From Nocardioides dokdonensis FR1436 (lineage in GTDB: Bacteria > Actinomycetota > Actinomycetes > Propionibacteriales > Nocardioidaceae), in NCBI RefSeq assembly GCF_001653335.1, contig NZ_CP015079.1, forward strand, positions 2,542,001 through 2,606,000: a DNA stretch of 64,000 nt. Direction: 5' to 3'. Positions 34,726-43,138 of the stretch are shown in pieces. Under the pieces are notes generated by a model. The model ran no database searches. It saw nothing but the letters and a program-made list of their open reading frames with translations, and had not been told where the DNA came from. The position numbers and the translations under genes were made by a program. How positions within the stretch are numbered: position 1 is the stretch's first letter; the number at the start of each line of letters is the position of its first letter.

Positions 34726-35268
34726 ATGACTTCTACCCGTGTCGCAGTCCTCGTCGGCAGCCTCCGTGCCGACTCCCTCAACCGCCGTCTCGCCGAGGGT
34801 CTGGTCGCCTCCGCCCCCGAGGGGGTCGAGCTCCAGATCGTCGACGGCCTCGGCGACCTGCCTTTCTACAACGAGGACATCGACGGCGAGACCCCGCCGG
34901 CCGCGGCCGTGCGTCTGCGCGAGAGCGTCGCCGCTGCGGACCGCGTGCTCGTGGTGACCCCGGAGTACAACGGCACCATGCCGGCCGTGCTCAACAACGC
35001 GATCGACTGGCTCTCGCGCCCCTACGGGGCCGGCGCGCTCGTCGGCACCCCGCTCGGCGTCGTCGGCGTCACCCCGACGCCGTACGGCGGTCGCTGGGCG
35101 CACGCCGACGTGGTGCGCTCCGCCGGTGTCGCCGGTGCGAGCGTCATCGAGGACGTCACCGTCTCGCAGTCGGCGCTCGACGTCGACCCGCTGACCGACC
35201 CCGAGGTCCAGGAGAGGCTCGCGTCCGCGGTGCGCCGGCTCGTCGACGTCGCCCCGGTCGCCGCCTGA
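34726..35268 (+). CDS. NADPH-dependent FMN reductase-like flavoprotein
   Basis: 180 aa flavodoxin-fold oxidoreductase. VAVLVGSLRADSLNRRLAE is the FMN-phosphate loop, VVTPEYNGTMPAVLNNAIDWL the central signature, and VTPTPYGGRWAH the flavin-side loop. ATG at 34726; a longer GTG frame from 34711 adds five residues. It follows the repeat array and has no evident Shine-Dalgarno or TANNNT -10. The family includes quinone, azo and chromate reductases; substrate unknown. Confidence 0.85.
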   Translation: MTSTRVAVLVGSLRADSLNRRLAEGLVASAPEGVELQIVDGLGDLPFYNEDIDGETPPAAAVRLRESVAAADRVLVVTPEYNGTMPAVLNNAIDWLSRPYGAGALVGTPLGVVGVTPTPYGGRWAHADVVRSAGVAGASVIEDVTVSQSALDVDPLTDPEVQERLASAVRRLVDVAPVAA

Positions 35269-35295
35269 CCCACGTCCGAGCCGGCGTGCCTGGCC

Positions 35296-36072
35296 TCAAC
35301 CGCCGGAGCGCGTGAGCAGGACGTAGGCGTAGCGGGTGTCCAGCTCGTCCTCGGGGACCAGCGTGAGCACGTGCGGGCGGAGACCTTGCTGCTCGCAGAT
35401 CGCCCAGAACTCGTGGATCTTGAACGTCGTCATGTGGGCGACGTGGCGGTGGTAGTCCCGCCGCCGCGCCGCCCCGGTCCACGTGCCGTCGTCGTACTTG
35501 ATCTGGATCACGGCCGCCCCGTCCGCGGCCAACAGGTCGTGCACCGCTCGAAGCACCTGCGTCGCCGAGCGCGATGAGGGCAGGAGCTCGAAGACGTAGA
35601 AGCAGACGACGAGATCGATGGTCCCGGGGCCGAGCTCCGCGACCACCGTCTCGGGAGTGGCCGGGTCGACCAGCACGGTCCGGATCTCTCGACCTGTGTG
35701 GGTCAGGACCTGGTCGCGGCACTCGTCCAGGCTGTGCTGCGAGATGTCGACGCCGACGTACTCGCGACACAGCGGGGCGAAGCTCACCGCGTTGGCGCCC
35801 CCACCGCAGCCCCACTCGAGGACGCGCCCCTCGGGGACGTCGCGGCCCAGGGAGGCCAGCAGGCTCCGGGTCAGCGCGAGCTGGCGCGGTCCCACCGACG
35901 ACCACAGCTCACCCAGGCCGGACCGCCAGTGCGACTCCACCGCCCACCGGGGTGCCTCGGTGTCGGACCAGTGCGCGAGCGCCGCGTCGGTGAGCGCGCG
36001 CTGCGACTGTGGCGGTGCCACCCTGCTGACCGTGTCGCGAGCACCGCTGAGGGCAGCGCGCAGCAAGCCCAT
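35296..36072 (-). CDS. Class I SAM-dependent methyltransferase
   Basis: 258 aa. Motif I is VLEWGCGGGANAVSFAP, the acidic residue of motif II is YVGVDISQHSLDEC, and motif III is DLVVCFYVFELL. The C-terminal region (MTTFKIHEFWAICEQQGLRP) resembles a glycopeptidolipid or class I methyltransferase accessory domain. GGGAGAAGAG precedes the ATG. The substrate is not identifiable. It is divergent from the amidase and convergent with the FMN reductase gene. Confidence 0.78.
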   Translation of the reverse strand: MGLLRAALSGARDTVSRVAPPQSQRALTDAALAHWSDTEAPRWAVESHWRSGLGELWSSVGPRQLALTRSLLASLGRDVPEGRVLEWGCGGGANAVSFAPLCREYVGVDISQHSLDECRDQVLTHTGREIRTVLVDPATPETVVAELGPGTIDLVVCFYVFELLPSSRSATQVLRAVHDLLAADGAAVIQIKYDDGTWTGAARRRDYHRHVAHMTTFKIHEFWAICEQQGLRPHVLTLVPEDELDTRYAYVLLTRSGG

Positions 36073-36215
36073 CTCTTCTCCCGGTACGACGTCCTGCGGC
36101 GCCGCTGCGCCGCTCTCGCGACGGTGGCACGCAGCCGCGGGAGCGCCGGTGGACGGTCCGGATGTTCATCGATTCTGGTGACCCCGGGTTGCGACCCCGA
36201 CCGGAGGGTCTCGGC

Positions 36216-36221
36216 TACGTT
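36216..36221 (+). promoter_or_regulatory. -10 element of amidase gene (leaderless)
   Basis: TACGTT with a 6-nt spacer to the GTG at 36228, which selects that codon over an in-frame ATG at 36162. Confidence 0.45.
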
Positions 36222-36227
36222 CCTGGC

Positions 36228-37631
36228 GTGAGCCACGTCCACGACCTGACCGCCCTCGAGCAGGGAGCACTCGTCCGCCGCGGCGAGGTGTCCCCGGCCG
36301 AGCTCGTCGAGCACTACCTCGACCGGGTCGCGCGCCTCGACGACGTCGGTGCGTTCGTGCACCGCACCGCCGAGCAGGCGCGGGAGCGGGCCGTGGGGCT
36401 GGGCAGCCGCCCGCCCGAGGGGGCCGGGCCCCTGTGGGGCGTGCCGACCGCGGTCAAGGACCTCAACCTCAGCGCAGGCGTGCGCACCGCCTTCGGTTCC
36501 GCGGCCTACGACGACCACGTGCCGGAGATCTCGGACGGGGTGGTCCTCTCCCTGGAGGCCGCCGGCCTGGTCAGCCTCGGCAAGACCGCGACCCCCGAGT
36601 TCGGCTCACCCTGCTACACCGAGCCCGAGGGGCACCCGCCGGCGGTCACACCCTGGGACCGCACCCGGATGGCCGGCGGCTCCTCCGGTGGCGCCGCCGC
36701 GGCCGTCGCGGCCGGGCTCGTCCCGCTCGCGCAGGGCTCCGACGGCGGTGGCTCGATCCGCATCCCGGCCTCCTGCTGCGGCCTGGTCGGCCTCAAGCCG
36801 TCGCTGGGACGCATCAGCGGGACCCCCGTGTACGGCGACCCGATCGGCCTCTCCACCTCCGGCCCGCTCGCCCGCACCGTGCGTGACGCCGCCGCGCTGC
36901 TCGACGTGCTGGCCGGCCACCGCACGGGCGACCCGACCTGGGCGCCCGAGCCGGACGGCACCTTCCTCGACGCCTGCGACCGCGAGCCCGGCCGGTTGCG
37001 GATCGCCCGGTTCATCGAGCCGGTGATCGCCGAGACCGACGTCGACCCCGAGTGCCACGCCGCCTGGGAGGCGGCCTCCCGCCTGCTCGAGGGGCTCGGG
37101 CACGAGGTCGTCGACGTGCCGGTGCCGATGAGCCGCGAGGCGGTGCCGGTCTTCGAGACCTGCTGGGCGGTGCTGACCGCGATGTCGACCGCGCCCGAGG
37201 GGCGCGAGCACCTGCTGCGGCCCCTCACCCGGTGGCTCAGCGAGCGCGGCCGCGCCGCCAGCGGCCCCGATCTGGGCCTGGCCATCGGGGCGATGCGCCG
37301 GCACGCGGCCGAGGCGGTGCGCGCCCTGGCGGCGTACGACGCCGTGCTGACGCCGACCCTGGCCACGGTGCCGCTGCCGGTGGGCGCGCTGCGCGACGAC
37401 GCCGACCCGGCGGCCGACTTCGAGGCCCAGAAGCGCTTCACCCCGTGGACCTCGGCCTGGAACGTCACCGGGATGCCGGCGGTCTCGCTGCCGCTGCACT
37501 GGTCGGCCGACGGGCTGCCGGTCGGGGTGATGCTGGCCGGGCGCCCTGCCGGCGACGCCGACCTGCTCGCGCTCGCCGCCCAGGTCGAGCAGGCCGCCCC
37601 CTGGCACCACCGGCGCCCGCCGGGCTGGTGA
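36228..37631 (+). CDS. Amidase-signature family hydrolase
   Basis: 467 aa from the GTG at 36228 (MSHVHDLTALEQG). The Ser-cisSer-Lys triad is visible: Lys77 in TAVKDLN, cis-Ser152 in AGGSSGGAAAAVAAG, nucleophile Ser176 in GSDGGGSIRIPAS. GatA-like length, but no GatC/GatB neighbours, so a free amidase is more likely than a transamidosome subunit. Substrate unknown. The upstream in-frame ATG at 36162 reads through the promoter region. Confidence 0.88.
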   Translation: MSHVHDLTALEQGALVRRGEVSPAELVEHYLDRVARLDDVGAFVHRTAEQARERAVGLGSRPPEGAGPLWGVPTAVKDLNLSAGVRTAFGSAAYDDHVPEISDGVVLSLEAAGLVSLGKTATPEFGSPCYTEPEGHPPAVTPWDRTRMAGGSSGGAAAAVAAGLVPLAQGSDGGGSIRIPASCCGLVGLKPSLGRISGTPVYGDPIGLSTSGPLARTVRDAAALLDVLAGHRTGDPTWAPEPDGTFLDACDREPGRLRIARFIEPVIAETDVDPECHAAWEAASRLLEGLGHEVVDVPVPMSREAVPVFETCWAVLTAMSTAPEGREHLLRPLTRWLSERGRAASGPDLGLAIGAMRRHAAEAVRALAAYDAVLTPTLATVPLPVGALRDDADPAADFEAQKRFTPWTSAWNVTGMPAVSLPLHWSADGLPVGVMLAGRPAGDADLLALAAQVEQAAPWHHRRPPGW

Positions 37632-37647
37632 GTCCGCGCTGGCGGCC

Positions 37648-38262
37648 TCAGTCGTCGCCGAGACCTCTGGCGGCGAGGGCGTCCCCGGTCTCGTGGGCGC
37701 GGGCGACGACGCGGATGACGAACGGGGTGACGTAGGCGCGCGGGTGCCGGCCCAGACCGCGAGCCCGGGCCGCGTCGCGCGTCTCCAGGGCCAGGGTGAC
37801 CGTCCCCGGGAGCGCGCCGATCGCCATCGAGAAGGTCAGTGCCACCCGCTCGGGATCGACGCCGACCCGGCGGAAGGGGCCCACCCAGCGCACGATCGCG
37901 TCCAGCATCGCGTTGACCGACGTGGTGGCGCTGACCACGATCGCGGCCAGCGCGAGCGCGAGCAGGTCGACGAGCGTCTCGACCGCCTTCGCCGGGCCGT
38001 CGATCCACCACTGGAACGCCGACACGACCAGTGCCAGCAGGAGGATCGTGCGGGCGCCGCGCAGCAGGGTGGCCAGGTCGAGGCGTGCCAGGACCGCCAG
38101 CAGGAGCGCGATCGCCAGCCAGACCCCGGAGGCCGGCATCGAGCGGACCAGCACCACCGACAGGCTGAACACCGCGAGCCCGGCGAGCTTCACGCCGACC
38201 GGCAGGCGGTGCAGGAGGGTGTGGCCGGGCCGGTAGACCGCGACCAGGACGGCGCTGCTCAT
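37648..38262 (-). CDS. bioN: ECF transporter T component (BioN)
   Basis: 204 aa with four to five TM segments. The coupling motifs are the Ala-Arg-Gly pairs near the C-terminus (RDAARARGLGRHP and HETGDALAARGLG), which contact the ATPase. It lies 18 nt downstream of the ATPase gene in the order bioY-bioM-bioN. It couples ATP hydrolysis to the biotin-specific S component. Confidence 0.87.
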   Translation of the reverse strand: MSSAVLVAVYRPGHTLLHRLPVGVKLAGLAVFSLSVVLVRSMPASGVWLAIALLLAVLARLDLATLLRGARTILLLALVVSAFQWWIDGPAKAVETLVDLLALALAAIVVSATTSVNAMLDAIVRWVGPFRRVGVDPERVALTFSMAIGALPGTVTLALETRDAARARGLGRHPRAYVTPFVIRVVARAHETGDALAARGLGDD

Positions 38263-38280
38263 CCGGGGCTCATCGGAGGC

Positions 38281-38976
38281 TCACCGGGGCACGCTCGCCT
38301 CGTACGCCGCCACCGCGGCGGCGGCCGGCCCGTCGTGGACCACGCGTCCGTCCTCGACCACCAGCACCCGGTCGCAGCGCCGGGCCAGGTCGAGGTCGTG
38401 GGTGACGAGCACCAGCTGCTGCTCCAGCCCGAGCAGCAGGTCACCGATCCTGCGGGTGTTGGCCAGGTCGAGCAGCGTGGTGGGCTCGTCCGCGACCAGC
38501 ACCGCGGGGTCGGTGGCCAGCACGCCCGCCAGGGCGAGGAGCTGGCGCTGACCACCGGACAGGGTGTGCACCGACACGTCGGCGTGCGCGGCCAGGCCGT
38601 AGCGCTCCAGCACGGCCAGCGCCAGCTCGCGCCGGCGTCCGGCGTGGCGCTCGCGCCGGCGCAACGACAGCTCGACGTCCTCGACACAGGTCGGCATCAC
38701 CAGCTGCGCCGCGGGGTCGGTGAAGCAGAAGGCGACCTGGCGGCGGACGGCGGCTCCCCGGGAGGCGACGTCGGTGCCGTCGACGCGCACCGCGCCGGTG
38801 GTGGGCACCACCAGGCCGTTGAGCAGCCGGGCAAGCGTGGACTTGCCCGACCCGTTCGCCCCCACGACGCCGATGCGGTGCTCGCCCAGCGTCAGGGTGG
38901 TGGGTGCCAGCAGCACCCGGTCGCCGTCCGGGGTCGCGACGGCGACCCCGGCGGCGTCGAGCTCGATCAGCGGCAC
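38281..38976 (-). CDS. bioM: ECF transporter ATPase (BioM)
   Basis: 231 aa. Walker A is GANGSGKST, signature TLSGGQRQLLALAG, Walker B VLVADEPTTLLD, H-loop VLVTHDLD. CFTDPAAQLVMPTCVEDVELSL is the Q-loop region typical of ECF A-proteins. GTG start, 10 nt after the bioY stop. A single ATPase gene (a homodimer), as usual in BioMNY. Confidence 0.88.
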   Translation of the reverse strand: MPLIELDAAGVAVATPDGDRVLLAPTTLTLGEHRIGVVGANGSGKSTLARLLNGLVVPTTGAVRVDGTDVASRGAAVRRQVAFCFTDPAAQLVMPTCVEDVELSLRRRERHAGRRRELALAVLERYGLAAHADVSVHTLSGGQRQLLALAGVLATDPAVLVADEPTTLLDLANTRRIGDLLLGLEQQLVLVTHDLDLARRCDRVLVVEDGRVVHDGPAAAAVAAYEASVPR

Positions 38977-38986
38977 CGTCGGCCCG

Positions 38987-39610
38987 TCAGCGCCGCGCGC
39001 GGAGCAGCTGCGGGAAGGCGCGGTGGACCTCGGCGGCGACGAGGGCGACGAGCGTGGTCTTGAGGAGGTCGCCGGCCCAGTAGAGGACGTCGATCTTGAG
39101 TGCCTCGGCCAGCGAGAGGTCGAGGTAGAGCGCGAGGCCGGCGATGCCCATCGGGTGGATCACCAGGATGCTGGCCGCGATCGAGCACCCGAACACGACC
39201 AGGGCGCGGGTCTTGCCGCGCTCGCCGGCGGCGTACTTCACCAGCAGGCCGCCGACCAGGGCCGCGATCGGGAAGGACCACAGGTAGCCCGCGCTGGCGC
39301 CGGTCATGGCCCCGAGGCCGGCGGAGTGCTCGGCGAAGACCGGGAGACCGATCGCACCGAGGGCGAGGTAGAGCGCGACGGCCAGGAAGCCCCGACCGGG
39401 GCCGAGCAGGCAGCCGGCCAGCATCACGCCGGCGGTCTGCAGCGTGATCGGGACGCCCGCGCCGCCGACCGGGATCGCACCGATGTAGGCGAACGCGGAG
39501 ATCAGGGCCGCGAAGGAGGCGACGAGCGCGAGGTCGGTGGGCGTCATCCGGCGCCGGCGGGTGGCCGGGGCAGGAGTGCCGGAGGGAGTGGTCTGGTCGG
39601 TCATCGCCAC
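38987..39610 (-). CDS. bioY: Biotin-specific S component BioY
   Basis: 207 aa with six TM segments. Motifs GGAGVPITLQTAGVMLAGCLLGPGRG and GAMTGASAGYLWSFPIAALV are characteristic of BioY; the latter provides biotin contacts in known structures. GTG at 39610 has GAAGG 7 nt upstream; ATG at 39604 is the alternative. It is the first gene of bioYMN. A TAACCT -10 lies within the palindromic operator upstream. Confidence 0.92.
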   Translation of the reverse strand: MAMTDQTTPSGTPAPATRRRRMTPTDLALVASFAALISAFAYIGAIPVGGAGVPITLQTAGVMLAGCLLGPGRGFLAVALYLALGAIGLPVFAEHSAGLGAMTGASAGYLWSFPIAALVGGLLVKYAAGERGKTRALVVFGCSIAASILVIHPMGIAGLALYLDLSLAEALKIDVLYWAGDLLKTTLVALVAAEVHRAFPQLLRARR

Positions 39611-39649
39611 GGGAGAGCCTTCGGGGTGCGGGGGAGGAGAGGGTCGCCT

Positions 39650-39666
39650 CCTGAACGGTGTTCAGG
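39650..39666. promoter_or_regulatory. BioQ-like operator between bioY and tetR gene
   Basis: CCTGAACGGTGTTCAGG is a perfect palindrome; its core TGAAC-N3-GTTCA has the spacing reported for BioQ sites in Corynebacterium and Mycobacterium. It overlaps the bioY -10 on the minus strand (TAACCT, 39670-39665), and TAGGGT (39668-39673) is the likely -10 of the tetR gene, so both promoters could be blocked. Confidence 0.8.
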
Positions 39667-39721
39667 TTAGGGTGGGTCTCGCGGCCCGGTCAATCGGGCG
39701 TCTCGATCGGAGGTCCGTGAC

Positions 39722-40294
39722 ATGCGCCACCACCGCGACGACGTCGTGCGGCACGCCATCGTCGTGCTCGACACCTACGGCCTCGCCGACCTCACGATGC
39801 GACGACTCGCCAGCGAGCTCGACGTCCGGCCCAGCGCGCTCTACCACCACTTCCGCGACAAGCAGTCGCTGCTCGCGGCGGTCGCCGACGAGCTGCTGCG
39901 CCGCGGCGCCCGTCCGCTCGCGGCGCAGGCGTGGGACGAGCAGGTGGTCGAGCTGTGCTCGGGCCTGCGTGACGCGCTGCTGGCCTACCGCGACGGCGCC
40001 GAGCTGGTCTCTACCGTGATCGCCTTCGGTCTCGGTGCCTCCCAGCCGTACGACGACCTGGTCACCGCCCTGGCCCCCGCCCGGCTGGGCGAGGAGCTCG
40101 CATCGACCGCCGCGCGCACCCTGCTCCACTTCGTGCTCGGTCACACCCTCGACGAGCAGACCCATCTGCAGGCCGGCAGCGCCGGTGCGATCGGGGACGA
40201 CCCTCGGCCGCGCTCGGACTTCGGCGCCGGGCTCGGCCTGGTCGTCGACGGCATCCGCCTGCGCTCCTCACGAGGCGTCGACGCGCGCGCCTGA
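39722..40294 (+). CDS. bioQ: TetR-family regulator, probable BioQ
   Basis: 190 aa. The N-terminal HTH spans LADLTMRRLASELDVRPSALYHHFRDKQSLL, residues about 20-50. The ligand domain is of the tetracycline-repressor C-terminal type. GGAGG precedes the ATG. Divergent from bioYMN, with a BioQ-type palindrome between them; on that basis a biotin regulator is likely, though no bio synthesis genes are in the window. The 3' end overlaps the pentapeptide gene by 27 nt. Confidence 0.78.
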   Translation: MRHHRDDVVRHAIVVLDTYGLADLTMRRLASELDVRPSALYHHFRDKQSLLAAVADELLRRGARPLAAQAWDEQVVELCSGLRDALLAYRDGAELVSTVIAFGLGASQPYDDLVTALAPARLGEELASTAARTLLHFVLGHTLDEQTHLQAGSAGAIGDDPRPRSDFGAGLGLVVDGIRLRSSRGVDARA

Positions 40295-40873
40295 CTGCTC
40301 GGCCAGCAGGACCGCCCCGTCGACGTCGAGGCGGGTGGTGGCCAGCCGCGCCTCGACCAGGTCGAGCTCGTCCAGGGTGGCGCCGCGCAGGTCGGTGCGG
40401 ACCAGGGTCGCCTCGCGCACCGTCGCGCCGGTCAGGTCGGCGCCGCGCAGCACGCTGCCGGTCAGGTCGCACGCCGACAGGTCCGCGTCGCGCAGGTCGA
40501 CGCCGGAGAGGTCGAGGCCGGCGAGGTTGGCCCCGCTCATCGCCACCCCGCGCCACTGACCACCACGCACCGTCATCGGCCGCAGCGTGCAGCGCTCCAG
40601 CACCGAACCGGTGAGCTTGCAGCCCTCCAGGGTGGCGCCGAAGAAGGAGGTGCCGCGGAAGGTGCAGGCCACGAAGGCCGAGTCGACGTGCGTCGAGGCG
40701 TTGAACCGGCAGGTCTCGAACGTGCACCCGGTGAAGACCGCGCCCCTGCTCCGCGCCTCGGTCAGGTCGACGTCTCGGAAGGTGCAGTCGGTGAACCGGG
40801 CGGCACCGAGGTCGGTGGCGTACCAGTCGTCGCCCTCGAAGGTCCGGCCGTCCTCCACCCACTGCTCACCCAC
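40268..40873 (-). CDS. Pentapeptide-repeat protein
   Basis: 201 aa. A(D/N)LXX-type repeats run from about residue 25 to 175 (for example CTFRDVDLTEA, SGANLAGLDLSGVDLRDADLSACDL), predicting a right-handed quadrilateral beta-helix. No membrane or catalytic motif. Members such as MfpA/Qnr mimic DNA and protect gyrase, but most have unknown roles. A TAGCCT lies 7 nt before the GTG start. Confidence 0.85.
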   Translation of the reverse strand: MGEQWVEDGRTFEGDDWYATDLGAARFTDCTFRDVDLTEARSRGAVFTGCTFETCRFNASTHVDSAFVACTFRGTSFFGATLEGCKLTGSVLERCTLRPMTVRGGQWRGVAMSGANLAGLDLSGVDLRDADLSACDLTGSVLRGADLTGATVREATLVRTDLRGATLDELDLVEARLATTRLDVDGAVLLAEQSGARVDAS

Positions 40874-40880
40874 GCAGCGG

Positions 40881-40886
40881 AGGCTA
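40881..40886 (-). promoter_or_regulatory. -10 element of pentapeptide gene (leaderless)
   Basis: TAGCCT on the minus strand, 7-nt spacer to the GTG at 40873. Confidence 0.5.
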
Positions 40887-40907
40887 CGCGGAGGGTGCGG
40901 GTGCGCC

Positions 40908-41126
40908 TCAGCGAGGGCGGCGCTCGCGCTTGTTGAGCAGGCCGTGGCCGCGCGAGAAGGAGTACGCCGCCCCGCGGCCGGCCGACGAGCCGCCCAGCAG
41001 GTCGGAGTCGGTGCCGGGCTGCTCCGGGCCGCCCAGGCCCCGCTGCTCTCGCCGGGACAGCAGGTGGTCGACGCCGAGCACCACGACGGAGACAGCGATC
41101 ACGACGAGGACGACGACGGTGGTCAT
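40908..41126 (-). CDS. 72-aa single-pass membrane protein
   Basis: MTTVVVLVVIAVSVVVLGVD is a clear N-terminal TM helix, followed by a short Arg/Gly-rich cytoplasmic part ending NKRERRPR. A TAGGGT -10 lies 6 nt before the ATG. It is transcribed in the same direction as rsbP, ending 10 nt after that gene's stop region. Function unknown. Confidence 0.6.
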   Translation of the reverse strand: MTTVVVLVVIAVSVVVLGVDHLLSRREQRGLGGPEQPGTDSDLLGGSSAGRGAAYSFSRGHGLLNKRERRPR

Positions 41127-41132
41127 GGCCCG

Positions 41133-41138
41133 ACCCTA
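41133..41138 (-). promoter_or_regulatory. -10 element of small membrane protein gene (leaderless)
   Basis: TAGGGT on the minus strand, 6-nt spacer to the ATG at 41126; it overlaps the stop codon of the rsbP-like gene. Confidence 0.45.
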
Positions 41139-42314
41139 GGGCAGGGGGACGCCCAGGGCGAGGAGGGCGATGTCGTCGCGCGCGATGCCGTCCTGGAAGT
41201 CGAGCACCTGGGTCAGCACCGTGTCCACGACCTCGGTCGCGGTGCCACCGGCGCCGTCGTCGACGACCCGCAGCAGACGGTCGTCGCCGAAGAAGCCGGC
41301 CGCCCCGGAGGCCTCGGTGACCCCGTCGGTGTAGAGCAGCAGGGTGTCGCCGGGACCGAGGAGGACCTCGTGGTCGGTGTAGGTCGCGTCGTCCATCACC
41401 CCGACGAGGGGGCCGAGCAGGTCCAGCTGGCGTGCCGAGGTGTCCGCGGACAGCAGCAGCGGTGCCGGGTGGCCGCCCACGCTGACCACCGCGCGCCAGC
41501 CCTCGCCCTGGCGCTGCAGCCGGGCGAGCACCACGGTGCAGAAGCGGTCGGTGCGGTGCTGGATGACCGCCTCGTTCAGCTTCTCGAGCAGCAGGCTGGG
41601 CTGGCGGGTTCCGACCGCGAGGGCACGCACGGTGTAGCGCACCAGGGCCGTGACCACGGCTGCCTCCGCGCCCTTGCCGCACACGTCGCCGAGGATCACG
41701 AACCAGTCGTCCTCGCCGAGGTCGAACACGTCGTAGAAGTCACCGCCCACCTCGGAGCCGTCGCCGGCCGGGCGGTAGGCGGCCGCGACGTCCAGGTCGG
41801 CGATCTGTGGCGGCGACGGCGGGATCAGGGTCTCCTGGAGGGTGCGGGCCAGCATGCTGGCCCGTTCCTCGGAGGCCTCGGCCCGCTCCTTGGCGCCCAC
41901 GAGCTCGCGCTCGTAGCGGCGCCGCTCGGTGGCGTCGAAGACGGCGATCCGGACCGTGCCCAGGCTCCCGTCGGGGGTGCTGTCCATCGTCGCGTTGACC
42001 AGCACCGGCAGGCGGGTGCCGTCGCGGCGGCGCAGGTCCACCGCGATCTCGCGGGCCTCCCCGTGCATCCGCAGCAGGGGGGCGAAGTGGGTCTCGTGGA
42101 AGATCCGACCACCGGGGGTCAGGAGGTCGATGAAGGCCCGCGACAGGAGGTCCGTGACCTCCCAGCCGAGCCAGGTGGCCAGCGTCCGGTTGATCTGCAG
42201 GATCCGACCGTCGGGATCGGTCGACAGGTAGCCGCAGGGTGCGCGGTGGTAGAGGTCGTCGGCGTCGTCCGCCGCCGGCGCGACCACCGGGACCAGCCCC
42301 GTCTCACCTGTCAC
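41136..42314 (-). CDS. rsbP: PAS-SpoIIE phosphatase, RsbP-like
   Basis: 392 aa. A PAS domain lies at about residues 20-140 (YHRAPCGYLSTDPDGRILQINRTLATWLGW), a short coiled linker at 140-165, then a PP2C/SpoIIE domain with GGDFYDVFDLGEDDWFVILGDVCGKGAEAAVVTA (Mg-binding Asp) and VARDDIALLALG-type end. GTG at 42314 overlaps the stop of the alpha/beta hydrolase gene (GTGA). In Bacillus the RsbQ-RsbP pair senses energy stress and dephosphorylates an anti-anti-sigma factor. No anti-sigma genes are present here. Confidence 0.85.
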   Translation of the reverse strand: MTGETGLVPVVAPAADDADDLYHRAPCGYLSTDPDGRILQINRTLATWLGWEVTDLLSRAFIDLLTPGGRIFHETHFAPLLRMHGEAREIAVDLRRRDGTRLPVLVNATMDSTPDGSLGTVRIAVFDATERRRYERELVGAKERAEASEERASMLARTLQETLIPPSPPQIADLDVAAAYRPAGDGSEVGGDFYDVFDLGEDDWFVILGDVCGKGAEAAVVTALVRYTVRALAVGTRQPSLLLEKLNEAVIQHRTDRFCTVVLARLQRQGEGWRAVVSVGGHPAPLLLSADTSARQLDLLGPLVGVMDDATYTDHEVLLGPGDTLLLYTDGVTEASGAAGFFGDDRLLRVVDDGAGGTATEVVDTVLTQVLDFQDGIARDDIALLALGVPLP

Positions 42315-43126
42315 GCGGGCACGACGTCGAGCCCGCGGACGAAGGAGTCGATGGCTGCGGTGGTCTGGGTCGGTGCGCTGAGGTTGGGGCAGTGCCCCGT
42401 GGCCTCGAGCAGCACCAGGGACCCGGCGGGGACCTGCTCGGCGACGTACTCGCCCACGCTGATCGGCGCGATCACGTCGTTGGTGCACTGCAGCACGAGC
42501 GTGGGAGCAGAGATCCGGGGCAGCAGGTCGCGGCTGTCGGAGCGGAAGGTGGCGGTGGCGAAGCGGCGCGCGATCGCCGGGTCCATCCGGCAGAAGGTCT
42601 CCGTGAGCTCCTCTCCGAGCTCGGGTCGCTCCGCGTTGCCCATGATCGCCGGCGCCATCGCGGCGGACCAGCCGAGGTAGTTGCTGCCCAGGGACTCGAG
42701 CAGCTCGTCGATGTCCTCCTCGGCGAACCCGCCGGTGTAGTCGGCGGTGTCGGTGTAGCGGGGGGAGGGGGCGACCATCACGAGGGCCTTGACCCGTTCC
42801 GGCTCGGCCAGCTGCGTCATCGCCACCAGCATCGCGGAGACGGAGTGGCCCACCAGCACGGCGTCGCGCAGGTCGAGCTCGCGCACGACCTCGGTGACGT
42901 CGGCGGCGTACCCCTCGAGCGTGGAGTACCGCTCCGGGTCGTAGGTCGCGAGGTCGGAGCCGCCGGCCCCCATCAGGTCCATCAGCACGACCCGGTGCTC
43001 GGCCTCGAAGGCGGGAGCGACGTGGCGCCACATGTTCTTGTCGCAGCCGAAGCCGTGCACGAAGACGATCGGAGGCCCGTCGGGTCGACCCGACACGGAC
43101 ACGCTGTGACGGATCAGGGCACTCAT
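42311..43126 (-). CDS. rsbQ: Alpha/beta hydrolase, RsbQ-like
   Basis: 271 aa. The nucleophile elbow is VGHSVSAM with Ser95, close to Ser96 of Bacillus RsbQ. The oxyanion motif is FVHGFGCDKNMW, the acid lies in the ISAPTLVLQCTNDVIAPI region, and His is in EATGHCPNLSAP. RsbQ is needed for RsbP function in Bacillus and binds a small hydrophobic ligand. Gene order (rsbQ then rsbP, coupled) matches. TAGGCT is 6 nt upstream of the ATG. Confidence 0.88.
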   Translation of the reverse strand: MSALIRHSVSVSGRPDGPPIVFVHGFGCDKNMWRHVAPAFEAEHRVVLMDLMGAGGSDLATYDPERYSTLEGYAADVTEVVRELDLRDAVLVGHSVSAMLVAMTQLAEPERVKALVMVAPSPRYTDTADYTGGFAEEDIDELLESLGSNYLGWSAAMAPAIMGNAERPELGEELTETFCRMDPAIARRFATATFRSDSRDLLPRISAPTLVLQCTNDVIAPISVGEYVAEQVPAGSLVLLEATGHCPNLSAPTQTTAAIDSFVRGLDVVPA

Positions 43127-43132
43127 GGGTAA

Positions 43133-43138
43133 AGCCTA
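43133..43138 (-). promoter_or_regulatory. -10 element of rsbQP (leaderless)
   Basis: TAGGCT on the minus strand, 6-nt spacer to the ATG at 43126. Confidence 0.5.
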
